Assembly (NCBI GenBank): GCA_001570385.1
Contig: BBYL01000008.1
Coordinates: 410,504-474,503, forward strand
Direction of reading: 5' to 3'
DNA length: 64,000 nt
From: Microtetraspora glauca
GTDB lineage: Bacteria; Actinomycetota; Actinomycetes; Streptosporangiales; Streptosporangiaceae
Shown here: in pieces, positions 1 to 7,633 of the stretch
Layout of the letters: each line of letters starts with the position of its first letter
Numbering within the stretch: the stretch's first letter is position 1
Notes under the pieces: generated by a model
Database searches by the model: none
What the model was told of the DNA's origin: nothing
The model's input: only the letters and a program-made list of their open reading frames with translations
Translations under genes and position numbers: made by a program

Positions 1-54
1 GTCCAGCACGGGCGCGAGTTTGGTAGCGAACTCCTCGATCTCCTGCCTGTTCAC
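1..54 (-). CDS. Partial CDS, N-terminus of an unknown protein
   Basis: Only the first 18 codons lie in the window (reads M-N-R-Q-E-I-E-E-F-A-T-K-L). A GTG start at 54 is preceded at a good distance by GAAAGGA on the minus strand, which is why I call a start rather than noise. The rest runs off the left edge. Function cannot be judged from this fragment. It has the same orientation as the following minus-strand genes. Confidence 0.4.
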   Translation of the reverse strand, partial: MNRQEIEEFATKLAPVLD

Positions 55-254
55 CGTCCACGTCCTTTCTTCGAGTCGCGTCTGTGGAAGAGCGCCGCCC
101 GGCAACCAGGAAGGGGGCAACCTCGTTCCTGCAAGGAGCAACCGCGCGGCACGCAGTTCCCCGGCCCGCTGAGTGCGCGGGCCGGGGAGTTCCTGAAAAG
201 CGAAAACCCCTCGCCGTCTCGGCGAAGGGCAGGGTCTGCTTCTGTTTCTGTAGG

Positions 255-818
255 TCAGGAGAAGCGCTCATGGATGGCGTGGGCGAGGCGTTCGGTCAGT
301 TCTCGATCGGCCATCCGGACCTCGATCGAGTTGCTGGCGCCCTCGCCGTACATCGCGAACGAGCCGGAGGCCGCGCCAAGCCGCCATCGCACGATGGTTT
401 CCCGCTGCTTCTCGTTGACCGTCGCCCCGGGGAGCAGGGTTCGCAGGGTCTCGATGAGTTCGGCCCGTGCGGCGTTCTCGGTCGTCCTGCCGCTTAGCCG
501 TTCCCGGCAGGCGGCCAAATCTCGCAGGTAGCCGGGCAGCAGTCGGCGGGCGATCTTTCTGGCGACGTGCTCGGCGCCTCGGCTCGCCGTCACGGTGATC
601 TGATGCCGTCGCAGGTCCGGGAAGAGACCACCGCTCCCGTCCGGGTAGACGCCGAGCACGATGACGCGCCCTTCCTGTCTCCACAGCGGGTGCACGACGA
701 GCCGGGCCCTGTCCGGGCCGATCAGGTAGGCGGGATGGCCGGGCCGGATCAGCGGCCTGAACCCGTCCAGATGCTCGGCGACCTGGGTCACGAGATTGTC
801 GATGTCGGCAGCCTCCAC
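255..818 (-). CDS. Hypothetical protein, 187 aa
   Basis: The reading frame is open further upstream, but a GTG at 818 sits 7 bases after AAGGAGG, so I start there. The protein is soluble, rich in Arg and Leu, with no signal peptide or transmembrane segment. The first ~75 residues look like a small alpha/beta domain containing repeated hydrophobic strands (YLIGPDRARLVVHPLW, GRVIVLGVYPDG). The rest is helical. I do not recognise the family. It lies 29 bp downstream of the 100-aa gene at 848 and is probably co-transcribed with the minus-strand genes to its right. Confidence 0.65.
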   Translation of the reverse strand: MEAADIDNLVTQVAEHLDGFRPLIRPGHPAYLIGPDRARLVVHPLWRQEGRVIVLGVYPDGSGGLFPDLRRHQITVTASRGAEHVARKIARRLLPGYLRDLAACRERLSGRTTENAARAELIETLRTLLPGATVNEKQRETIVRWRLGAASGSFAMYGEGASNSIEVRMADRELTERLAHAIHERFS

Positions 819-847
819 GGCGAAGCCTCCTTTTCGTGCTGGCGGGA

Positions 848-1150
848 TCACTTGTCTTGGGCGAGTCGCGCCTGATCGGCGAGGAACCGGTAGATGTCGC
901 GGCCGGGCGTGCCGCATTCGGCGCAGCGGCAGCCGTACCGGTGGATTTCGGTGGTGTGGAAGGTCTGAAGTGGGCTCTCCCACGGAGCCGGGTGGTGCGG
1001 TTCGTCGAGCTCCACCCGGACGCGCCCGTCGCCGATGATCTCGGCGATGGTGCCCGGGTAGTAAAAGGGCGACTGGTAGGACTCGGCCCACCATGGGCGT
1101 ACTGGGATGCGGAAGATGGGCCGGACCAGCACGCGGTCACCGATCCTCAC
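848..1150 (-). CDS. Hypothetical protein, 100 aa, cysteine pair near C-terminus
   Basis: GTG start at 1150, three bases after the stop of the ComM-like gene, with GGGAGG inside that gene's 3' end serving as ribosome binding site. This is tight operon spacing. The protein has a KOW/SH3-like beta-rich N-terminal half (GDRVLVRP, YPGTIAEIIGDGRVRVEL), which is typical of small nucleic-acid or protein binding barrels. Three cysteines follow (C-R-C-A-E-C) and could bind metal. No function is assigned. Confidence 0.65.
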   Translation of the reverse strand: MRIGDRVLVRPIFRIPVRPWWAESYQSPFYYPGTIAEIIGDGRVRVELDEPHHPAPWESPLQTFHTTEIHRYGCRCAECGTPGRDIYRFLADQARLAQDK

Positions 1151-1153
1151 CGT

Positions 1154-2641
1154 TCATCCCTCCCACAGGTCCAGAGCACCGGCGGCGTCCTCGGCGGCCG
1201 GGCGGCCGGCGCCGCGCAGGTCGGCGATCGTCCAGGCCAAGCGGAGCAGCCGGGGCAGCGCCGCATCGGTCAGCACGCCGACGTGTACGGCGGAGCGGAG
1301 CAGCGCGACGGCCTCCGGCTCGGCCGGGAAGCGGGTACGCAACTCCAGCGCGGGAATCTCGGCGTTGGTCCGCCATGGCGTTTCCGCCAGCCGAACGGCT
1401 GCCCGTTCCCGCGCTTCCCCCACCCGCGCCGCCACCACCGACGTCGGCTCACCCGGTTCGACAGGCCGGGTGATCGGCTCGGTCCAGGCGCGAACCTCGA
1501 TGCGTGACAGCACTGCGGCCAGGCGCCCCAGGTAGCGGCGGCGCACGCCCGGCGAGCACTCGCACGGCTCCCCGCCGCCTCTACTGGTCGCGCATGGGCA
1601 GTCGCGGGCGTCGAGAACGAGCAGGAACCGGGCTGGGTAGCGGACGCTGCGCCCCATACCCGCGAGGAGGATCTCCCCGCTGTCCATCGGGCGGCACAGC
1701 CCGTCCAGGACCGTACTGGGAAACTCGGGCGCGTCGCTGAGATGCAGCACTCCGCGGTGGGCGAGGGAGACGGCGCCGGGACGGTTGGCGGCCACGCTGC
1801 CGAAGATCGCCGCTGAGGTGGAGGTGTGGTGCGGTGCGCACAGCGGCGGCGCCGAACCCGGACCCGGTATCCCGTCGAGGCGTCCGGCCAGCGATCGGAT
1901 GTCGGCCACTTCCCGGGCTGAGGCGGCATCCAGCGGCGGGAGGATGCCCGGGAGGCGTTCGGCCAGCATGGTGGCCGGGCCGTCCCCTTGCAGGAACAGG
2001 TGGTGCCCTCCCGCCGCGCACACCTCCAGCGCGCGACGGGCGGAGTGGCTCCCCGGAATGTCGGCCATGTCCACGGTCGGCGGCGGGACGCCGACCGGAG
2101 TCGACTGTCCGGCGTTCTCGTTGAGTGTCCCGTCCCTGAGCCAGGCGATCACGTCGGCCAGGCAGGTAGCGGGCAGCACCACCACGCCGGGGGTCTGGGC
2201 GGTGATCTCCGTGAAGAAGCCCGGGACTACCACGGTGGTGAGCCCGGCCGCTGCGGCAGCGCGGATGGCGGGCAGGACACCTCGGACCGGGCGGATCCCT
2301 CCGTTCAGCCCCAACTCGCCGAGGAACACCGTCCCGGCGAGACGTTCCCGCGGGATGTGCCCGGTGGCGGCCAGGAACGCGACCGCCAGCGCGAGATCGG
2401 CGGCGCTGTCGTAGACCGGCATGCTGTCGGGGCAGACGCTCACCGTGACCTGAGCGTCCGGCCAGGTGATGCCGCTGTTGAGGACCGCGGCGCGGATCCG
2501 GTCGCGGGCCGGCCCCACCGAGCGTTCCGGAAGGCCGGTGAGGTGGAGTTCCGGCGGCCCTGCTCCGGCGTCGGCTTCGATGTCCAGGATGTGTCCGGTG
2601 AGGCCGATCAGGGCGGCCGAGTGTGTAAACGCGTGTCCCAT
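1154..2641 (-). CDS. ComM/YifB-like Mg-chelatase-family protein with degenerate AAA motifs
   Basis: The N-terminal ~170 residues match the ChlI-like domain of ComM/YifB (HLTGLPERSVGPARDRIRAA, VYDSAADLALAVAFLAATG, VFLGELGLNGGIRPVRGVLP). The following AAA region is recognisable (RRALEVCAAGGHHLFLQGDG, ERLPGILPPL, YPARFLLVLDA, CPCA), but key residues are changed. The Walker A Gly-Lys-Thr is lost (GDGPATMLAERL), the Walker B Asp-Glu reads LHLSDAPEF, and the sensor Asn reads LDARDCPCA. ATP hydrolysis is therefore unlikely. At 495 aa it has about the usual ComM length. It stands with a DUF4192 gene, seven bases apart. True ComM is a branch-migration helicase used in natural transformation. What this inactive relative does is unknown. 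Confidence 0.85.
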   Translation of the reverse strand: MGHAFTHSAALIGLTGHILDIEADAGAGPPELHLTGLPERSVGPARDRIRAAVLNSGITWPDAQVTVSVCPDSMPVYDSAADLALAVAFLAATGHIPRERLAGTVFLGELGLNGGIRPVRGVLPAIRAAAAAGLTTVVVPGFFTEITAQTPGVVVLPATCLADVIAWLRDGTLNENAGQSTPVGVPPPTVDMADIPGSHSARRALEVCAAGGHHLFLQGDGPATMLAERLPGILPPLDAASAREVADIRSLAGRLDGIPGPGSAPPLCAPHHTSTSAAIFGSVAANRPGAVSLAHRGVLHLSDAPEFPSTVLDGLCRPMDSGEILLAGMGRSVRYPARFLLVLDARDCPCATSRGGGEPCECSPGVRRRYLGRLAAVLSRIEVRAWTEPITRPVEPGEPTSVVAARVGEARERAAVRLAETPWRTNAEIPALELRTRFPAEPEAVALLRSAVHVGVLTDAALPRLLRLAWTIADLRGAGRPAAEDAAGALDLWEG

Positions 2642-2647
2642 CCCGGC

Positions 2648-3700
2648 TCACCACCCCTCAGGGAGGACCGGACACGCGGCTTGCGGGTATCGCCGGGCCT
2701 GAGCCTCGATCTCCCCGGCCATGTCAGCGCAGTTCACGGCAGAGGTGATCGACGGGGGAAGCCCATGGTCCAGGGCCATGCCGATCAGGTGCGCGAGCCG
2801 GTAGCCCGGATCGATCGACAACGCCCGTTCGATCGCAATGCGCGCCAGCGAACCATCCCCGGTCCCGAGAGCGACGAACGCCAGCAACGCAAGCGGGGCG
2901 GCGGAGAACTCCGGCGGCACCCTGCGGGCGACCTCGCTCCACAGCCGGACATGCGTCTCCTCGTCGTACCGCCCGATGAAGGTCATCGCGGCGTCGCGGA
3001 CGAAGATCCCGGTCAGGCGGACGCCGAGCCAGGCGGCCTCATCGGCGTCCAATTCCTCCCCTGTCTGCGCGTGCTCCAGGGCGGCGGTGATCTGGTCGAT
3101 GCCCTCGCGGTACCAGTCGTGATCGGTCCCGGCCAGGCTTCGAGTCTGGGCGCATGCCGTGCGGGTCGCGGCGTCCACCCGTTCCCGGTCCGGCCCCTCG
3201 GCCGGGGCCAACGTGGCGGCCAGCGCCGCGCGGTCCGGGCGTGCGACGAACCCGGCGAACACGGCGGTCGCGGCGGCTGCGCTGGCGGTCGGCTCGTACG
3301 GGACGCCCTCCGGCGGGCAGCATCCCGCCACGGTGCACGTGTAGGACCAGTACCGGCCCTCATCGGCGCGCAACGCGTCCATGATCTCGATCCCGGCCGT
3401 GTTGAGTGCCTCGGTGGCGGCGTCGATGACGGGCGTGACCTGAGCACTGGTGCCGTATCCGAGCAGCATCACCTGCCGTGCCGCGTTGCCGGTGAGGACG
3501 CTGGTCAGGTGCCCGGCCAGGCCCGGCGCATCGGCAGGGTCGGAGGGCAGGTCGTAGCGCACCACTCCGCCGACGGTGCGGTTTTCGGTGTCGAGCACGG
3601 TCACCACCAGACTCGATTCCGGGTGGAAGCCGAGCAGGTAGGGCACCACGGCGATGAGATCGGCCGGTGAGGCCAGCCGTACGGTCGGGACAGCGGTCAT
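2648..3700 (-). CDS. DUF4192 domain-containing protein
   Basis: The start of the protein (VRLASPADLIAVVPYLLGFH then PESSLVVTVLD) is the hallmark of DUF4192, an actinobacterial family of unknown function. The ATG at 3700 follows GGAGG by six bases. An in-frame extension to 3793 has no ribosome binding site and would add a low-complexity Arg/Ser stretch, so I reject it. The 350-aa length is normal for the family. No signal peptide or membrane segment is seen. Its stop is six bases before the ComM-like gene starts, so the pair is probably one transcriptional unit. Confidence 0.9.
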   Translation of the reverse strand: MTAVPTVRLASPADLIAVVPYLLGFHPESSLVVTVLDTENRTVGGVVRYDLPSDPADAPGLAGHLTSVLTGNAARQVMLLGYGTSAQVTPVIDAATEALNTAGIEIMDALRADEGRYWSYTCTVAGCCPPEGVPYEPTASAAAATAVFAGFVARPDRAALAATLAPAEGPDRERVDAATRTACAQTRSLAGTDHDWYREGIDQITAALEHAQTGEELDADEAAWLGVRLTGIFVRDAAMTFIGRYDEETHVRLWSEVARRVPPEFSAAPLALLAFVALGTGDGSLARIAIERALSIDPGYRLAHLIGMALDHGLPPSITSAVNCADMAGEIEAQARRYPQAACPVLPEGW

Positions 3701-3767
3701 GAGGAACCTCCAGACATGACGAAGCCCCCGGCGGGACGCCGGGGGCCGGGAAAGACAGGAGGGGGGT

Positions 3768-4067
3768 TCAGCAGCGCTCGACCCGCACACCACCGCACGG
3801 GCCCAGGAAGACCCGCCGGTCGGGGTAGTCGAGCACCTCGCGAGACCCGAACAAGGTGATCTCGCAGTCGTCGCCCACGCAGGGCGTGAGCACGTCGGCA
3901 GGCTCCCGGTCGACGAACGCGAAGCGGGAATGCCGCCAATAGCCGTACCGGTGCCGTTCGGCGAGTTTCACCCGGGCATCGGCCAGGGAGGAGAACTCCT
4001 CCAGATCCTCGGGCTGTGACGGGCTGTATCCGTTGCCGCCGTGCCAGAGTCCGAACCAGGCCGCCAT
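3768..4067 (-). CDS. Hypothetical protein, 99 aa
   Basis: ATG at 4067 preceded by GAGAGGAG at normal spacing. The sequence opens MAAWFGLWHGGNGYSPSQ and contains a central helix with alternating charge (LADARVKLAERHRYGYW), then a beta-rich tail with Cys pairs (CVGDDCEITLFGSRE, GPCGGVRVERC). It resembles the small single-domain proteins carried on actinobacterial integrated elements, but I cannot name a family. A strong inverted repeat separates it from the next upstream gene. Confidence 0.65.
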   Translation of the reverse strand: MAAWFGLWHGGNGYSPSQPEDLEEFSSLADARVKLAERHRYGYWRHSRFAFVDREPADVLTPCVGDDCEITLFGSREVLDYPDRRVFLGPCGGVRVERC

Positions 4068-4085
4068 GATTTCTCCTCTCGATGA

Positions 4086-4148
4086 GCCGGTCAGGGAGCG
4101 CGCCGTACACGCCGGGAGCAGAGCCGTACGGCGCGCTCCCTGACCGGC
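4086..4148. terminator. 23-bp perfect inverted repeat between two minus-strand genes
   Basis: Arms at 4086-4108 and 4126-4148 are exact reverse complements around a 17-base loop. The arm is very GC-rich (core CAGGGAGCGCGCCGTAC). There is no T-run, as is common for actinobacterial terminators. It lies after the 141-aa gene and just before the ribosome binding site of the 99-aa gene, so it could terminate or attenuate transcription. A protein-binding palindrome is also possible. Confidence 0.6.
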
Positions 4149-4165
4149 CCGTGGCAGAAGGAGCG

Positions 4166-4591
4166 TCAAAGGGAGGAGCAGCCGGGCGACGGGTGGTTTC
4201 CACCGCAGTAGCCGCACCAGCCGTCCATGGCGTACACCGACAGTTCCTCGGCGTACTGATCGCGCCACGCGCGTTGCGTGCGGGTGTAGTCGGCGAAGTA
4301 TTCGGCGTCTGTGTCGCCCTCGCCTGCGGTGAGGAAGCGCAGCACCGTACGGGCCGCGCTGACCAGTTCCTGAGTGGTCAAGGCCGCGCCGACGGCCGAG
4401 CAGATGTCGGACGCGGCGAAGATCGTTCGGCTGCGTCGTGACAGCCGGTACCGCCAGCGGATCCGGCCCTCGTCGGTCCGTCCGGCGGCTTCCAGTTCCA
4501 GCAGGTGATCGGTGTCGATCGGCCAGGCGGGCATCAGCCGGGGGCTGATGATCCATCCGGCGGGCAGCGTGAGGGCATGCGTCATCGTCAT
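4166..4591 (-). CDS. Hypothetical protein, 141 aa, C-terminal Cys-rich motif
   Basis: ATG at 4591 after GGAG at nine bases. The protein opens MTMTHALTLPAGWIISPRLM. A helical middle carries LTTQELVSAARTVLRFLTAG. The C-terminus holds three cysteines (GWCGYCGGNHPSPGC), which looks like a small zinc ribbon or knuckle. It is downstream of another Cys-rich gene at 4621 and before the 23-bp hairpin. No family is recognised. The frame extending to 4990 is a shadow of the neighbouring gene. Confidence 0.6.
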   Translation of the reverse strand: MTMTHALTLPAGWIISPRLMPAWPIDTDHLLELEAAGRTDEGRIRWRYRLSRRSRTIFAASDICSAVGAALTTQELVSAARTVLRFLTAGEGDTDAEYFADYTRTQRAWRDQYAEELSVYAMDGWCGYCGGNHPSPGCSSL

Positions 4592-4620
4592 AGCGACTCC
4601 GAAGATGTGATTGGAGCCCG

Positions 4621-5019
4621 TCACCAGTGGCGGCGGCGCTCCAGGTGATGCGGCCGTACGGTGGTACTGGTCGCGTGGATCTCGCAGTCCTGGGCATACA
4701 GGGCATCGGCGAAGCAACTGCAACAGCGGATCAACCGCATGCGCGCCCCGGATGACCGGTTGGTGTGCGTGGCGTCGATCCAGAGATGGGTGTTCCACAG
4801 GCAGCCGAGACAGGTGATCGTCTCGGCGTCCTTGGGGATCGGCGTGAGCGTGGCCGTCACCCCGTACTCGGGTTCTCCGGACGGGTCGGTGGCGGGAACC
4901 AGCGTGGCGGTGTCCGCCCGCACCGTGCCGATAGCGGTCACCCGCATCACCCGGCCGCCGGTGAATACGGTCAGGTCTCCCACGGCCCATCCCGGATCGG
5001 CGGCAGGATTCACCCCCAC
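4621..5019 (-). CDS. Hypothetical protein with CxxC pairs, 132 aa
   Basis: GTG at 5019 after GAGAGGAG. The N-terminal half is beta-rich (GDLTVFTGGRVMRVTAIGTV, GVTATLTPIPKDAETITC). The second half has two Cys pairs, CLGC and CCSC, with another Cys near CEIH, which suggests a zinc-binding fold. It stands 29 bp upstream of the 141-aa gene in the same direction. Function unknown. Confidence 0.6.
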   Translation of the reverse strand: MGVNPAADPGWAVGDLTVFTGGRVMRVTAIGTVRADTATLVPATDPSGEPEYGVTATLTPIPKDAETITCLGCLWNTHLWIDATHTNRSSGARMRLIRCCSCFADALYAQDCEIHATSTTVRPHHLERRRHW

Positions 5020-5141
5020 AGAAACGCTCCTCTCACAGTGGGTGGTCCGTCCCGGGCGGCCTGCCGTGCCGCCCGGGATGGGATCGCGGACGTGCGCCGG
5101 GAGACACGCGAGATCCCGGCGCGCTGGGATTCTGGGGTCAG

Positions 5142-5483
5142 TCAGGTCAGCCGGACGGCCTGAACGCTGGCCTGGAATCGCTGGCCGCGTGCCTCGACCT
5201 TCCCGTCAGCCCGGAAGCCGGCCCGGCCCGTCCTGAACGTGCGGGCCTGAAGGCCGTCCGCGACCAGAGCCGTGAGCGCGGCAGCAATCTCATCGGTCGA
5301 CGCGTCCACCCTCAGATACGGGTCGTCCTTCGAGCCGAGCAGTACGGCCTGAGCCTGAGCCTGGTACCTGACCCCACCAACGATGATCTTGCCGGCGCCG
5401 TGGAATCCCCTGGATCCTGTGGAGAACTCCTTACGAGCGATCTCCAGCTTGATCATGTTGGTCAATGCCTGGCTGACGTCCAT
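5142..5483 (-). CDS. Hypothetical protein, 113 aa, internally duplicated
   Basis: ATG at 5483 with GGGAG five bases upstream. The protein contains the same ~30-residue module twice: EFSTGSRGFHGAGKIIVGGV followed by RYQAQAQAVLL, and TFRTGRAGFRADGKVEARGQ followed by RFQASVQAVRL. The pattern is xFxTGxxGFxxxGKxxxxGxRxQAxxQAVxL. This implies a pseudo-dimeric beta fold formed by tandem duplication. No family is recognised. Two copies of a bipartite AT-containing element (5707-5747, 5902-5942) lie upstream and may be its promoters. Confidence 0.7.
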   Translation of the reverse strand: MDVSQALTNMIKLEIARKEFSTGSRGFHGAGKIIVGGVRYQAQAQAVLLGSKDDPYLRVDASTDEIAAALTALVADGLQARTFRTGRAGFRADGKVEARGQRFQASVQAVRLT

Positions 5484-5706
5484 CCGGACTCCCTGTGTGC
5501 GGCACGGCCCCGGCCTGATGCCCGCGCCACATCCATGGCGCGCGTCCTCTTGCGCCGTCCACAGGAGCAGGAACCGGAACCGAACGCGGCTGCGCGGTCG
5601 GCGACCGGTATCGATATGCGCTTACGCGCTTCCGCGTGTGGAAAGCCGAGAAAGCTTCCGCGCGCGGCGGGTTGAAGCGTTCGCGGCGCTTCAGCGACGC
5701 GAACCG

Positions 5707-5747
5707 CTCTCATTTAAATACGGTGACCGGAACGGCCCGACCGTCCG
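5707..5747 (-). promoter_or_regulatory. Bipartite element, copy 1
   Basis: On the plus strand this reads CTCTCATTTAAATACGG (5707-5723), then after 11 bases GCCCGACCGTCCG. The same two blocks with identical spacing recur exactly 195 bp to the right. Read on the minus strand it gives CGGACGGTYGGGC, then CGTATTTAWATGAGAG. That resembles a -35-like and an AT-rich -10-like region upstream of the 113-aa gene at 5483. Its role as promoter or operator is inferred. Confidence 0.4.
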
Positions 5748-5901
5748 CGCTCGGTGAGATTTCCTTTCGTTTCGAGCACCCGGGCGAACGGTCGCCGTTC
5801 CGGCCACCATAGCTGTTCACGGCGTAAGTGAGTGAGACCGGATAACAGCATTTTGGAGCGTTGCAGCGCCGTCCGCGTCGCGCGCGTACCGGCGAATTTC
5901 A

Positions 5902-5942
5902 CTCTCATATAAATACGGGCCGCACGACCGCCCAACCGTCCG
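5902..5942 (-). promoter_or_regulatory. Bipartite element, copy 2
   Basis: Second copy of the element at 5707. CTCTCATATAAATACGG (5902-5918) and GCCCAACCGTCCG (5930-5942) differ from copy 1 at one base in each block and keep the same 28-base offset. Between the copies the sequence is not clearly repeated. The AT-rich blocks stand out sharply from the surrounding GC-rich DNA. Confidence 0.4.
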
Positions 5943-6012
5943 GCGAATTCCAAGATTCTTCACCGCTTGATTTCTCGCGAGAGTACGCAACGCCCCACAG
6001 GAATGGGCCATA

Positions 6013-6050
6013 GAGAAAGGGCCCCAGAGCGGTCTCTGGGGCCCTTTCTC
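6013..6050. terminator. Strong hairpin terminator
   Basis: A 17-bp perfect stem (6013-6029 with 6034-6050) and a four-base loop CGGT: GAGAAAGGGCCCCAGAG pairs with its exact complement. It begins 12 bp after the stop of the minus-strand gene at 6062. The A-rich/T-rich base of the stem gives a bidirectional rho-independent type of signal. Confidence 0.85.
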
Positions 6051-6061
6051 GCGACCTTTCG

Positions 6062-6874
6062 TCAGTCGTCCATGGTTTCGGTACCGCTGTGAGCCATCGC
6101 GCTTCTGGCGTCGTCAAGGCGCTCCGACAGTTCCCGCCACTCCGCCCGGGCGGCGTCGCGCACCCGGATCACGTTCCTGCGGGACCCGTACGCGCCCCCG
6201 TACCGCGCCTGAGCGAGCCTGCTGAGGATGCCCGCACGCCCCAAGTCGTCCGCCTGAGACGCCACGTCCATGGCTTCGGCGATGACCGGGAAGTCTCGAC
6301 CGTCGCCGAACGCCTGACGGAAGATGGCCGCGCTGTTCTGCGCCACGCAGTACGCCACAGCCGCGCGCGTGACGTTCTCAGCGTGCGGCAAACCGCGCAT
6401 GAGCTGGGCACCGGGTGTGGCGTCGATCTCTCCCGGGGGAACGTCGATCCGGTAGCCGTTCCGCGCCGCCGCGTCCCGCACCGCCCACCGCCGCAGCGTC
6501 GTACGCGTGATGGTCATCTCGCCACCGTCGCGCCGGACGTAGATCCACGCGGGTTCGGCGGATGTGCTCTCGGATGCTGTCCGGCACGACGTGATGATGT
6601 CCCGCAGTCGCTGCGCGAACAGAAGGATGGCGTCCTGCGTGACGTCGTCCGACACGTCGTCGGTGCCGTACGGTGCGTGTCCCTGCTTGACGACGGTTGC
6701 GCTCCCGTCCATGCGCTTGCGGGACCGCGTGGCGTCGACCGTGCGGCAGTAGCCGCACGCCAGTTTCCGAATCTCCGCCCAGTCGTCCGAAGTCACGCGC
6801 GCCATGTCCTCCGGCGTGAGCTTCTCTCCCGGAACATTCGCGGGAACACACTTTCCAGGAATTCCATTCGACAC
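6062..6874 (-). CDS. Hypothetical protein, 270 aa, possible sigma-like N-terminal helices
   Basis: I start at GTG 6874 because GGGAGAG precedes it. The frame stays open to 6937 but without a ribosome binding site. The stretch DDVSDDVTQDAILLFAQRLR resembles the conserved helix of sigma-70 region 2 (DDxxQDxFLR type). A middle segment (ITRTTLRRWAVRDAAARNG) could be a helix-turn-helix. The remainder is helical and charged. There is no clear region 4, so a true sigma factor is doubtful. It could be a phage- or element-borne regulator. A strong terminator follows. Confidence 0.6.
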   Translation of the reverse strand: MSNGIPGKCVPANVPGEKLTPEDMARVTSDDWAEIRKLACGYCRTVDATRSRKRMDGSATVVKQGHAPYGTDDVSDDVTQDAILLFAQRLRDIITSCRTASESTSAEPAWIYVRRDGGEMTITRTTLRRWAVRDAAARNGYRIDVPPGEIDATPGAQLMRGLPHAENVTRAAVAYCVAQNSAAIFRQAFGDGRDFPVIAEAMDVASQADDLGRAGILSRLAQARYGGAYGSRRNVIRVRDAARAEWRELSERLDDARSAMAHSGTETMDD

Positions 6875-7360
6875 GATCGCTCTCCCTGATCCGATCCCAC
6901 ACGGCGCACCACGCGCGCCGCGCCTTTCTTTGGTCACTTCAATTGAACATCAGGACGGCGATCGAATCAACGATATTCGGGCGTCTTTGCAGTGTTTTCC
7001 CAGGTCAAATGACCAGATTGACGCCATTCCGAAAAGCACAAAACGCGACAATAGGCAGCCCGTAAACGCCAATGGCAAACGTCGGATTATCTGAATCAAT
7101 GAAACTTGATGGATTTAACTAATTGAGGAGCCGAGAAACGCACACAAACCAACCAAGCCTCCCGTCCCGTGATCACGCGGCGTCCGCCTGTCAGTCGGGT
7201 CGGCGACCGGCCGGGGATACCGTGGGCTGACCTGCGACCTTCGAACTATCGCCTCGGCCACTCTCAGCCGGCCACCTATCGGCTGACGGCCGGTCATCCG
7301 ATCGGCCGGAGTTCTCTCGCCGGAGCCCGCTGTCAGCCATCCCGCCAGCGAGAAGGAGCC
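6875..7360. other. Intergenic region, relatively AT-rich
   Basis: No gene is supported here. From about 6935 to 7130 the composition is clearly more AT-rich than the surroundings (for example CACTTCAATTGAACATC and AACTTGATGGATTTAAC). It probably contains the promoter of the minus-strand gene at 6874. The rest has only short frames with poor codon bias. Confidence 0.4.
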
Positions 7361-7633
7361 TCCACAGGCGCTCTGTCTTGGCGGACGGCATCCAGGTCGT
7401 CTCACTCACCGTCGTGCGGCGCGCCCTTCAAATCGTCCAGCTGATGAACCTTAAGCCGCTGCTTGGCACAGCTCATAGCGCGTCTCCTGGCACTCGCACG
7501 TGCGCTCCTTCACCCTCATCCGGGCACAGATGGGCATCGGCTCGTACAACTCGGTGATCAGATGTTTCGCCACAAGCGGCGCGAATGCCCGAGTTATGCA
7601 AATGCCCCTGCCCCCTGGGAGGACGCCGGTCAA
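7361..7633 (-). pseudogene. Frameshifted copy of the small CECQ-motif gene (copy A)
   Basis: The reading frame to 7451 encodes ICARMRVKERTCECQETRYE then LCQA and stops. Downstream in another frame come ARRTTVSETTWMPSAKTERL then WRLLLA. Together they match the intact gene at 18206-18514 (RVKEHTCECQETLYELCQAG, then VSETVWMSSAKAERLW). Aligning the DNA shows one base missing near 7459, where GCCGCTGC replaces GCCGCCCGC. Copy A is therefore an inactivated paralogue in the same orientation as copy B, about 10.9 kb away. Confidence 0.7.

Noticed and set aside
1988..3670. Plus-strand open frame of 560 codons across the ComM-like and DUF4192 genes
   Set aside because: Antisense to two clear genes; composition typical of a high-GC shadow frame.
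6062..6937. Longer start at 6937 for the 270-aa gene
   Set aside because: No ribosome binding site at 6937, whereas GTG 6874 has one.
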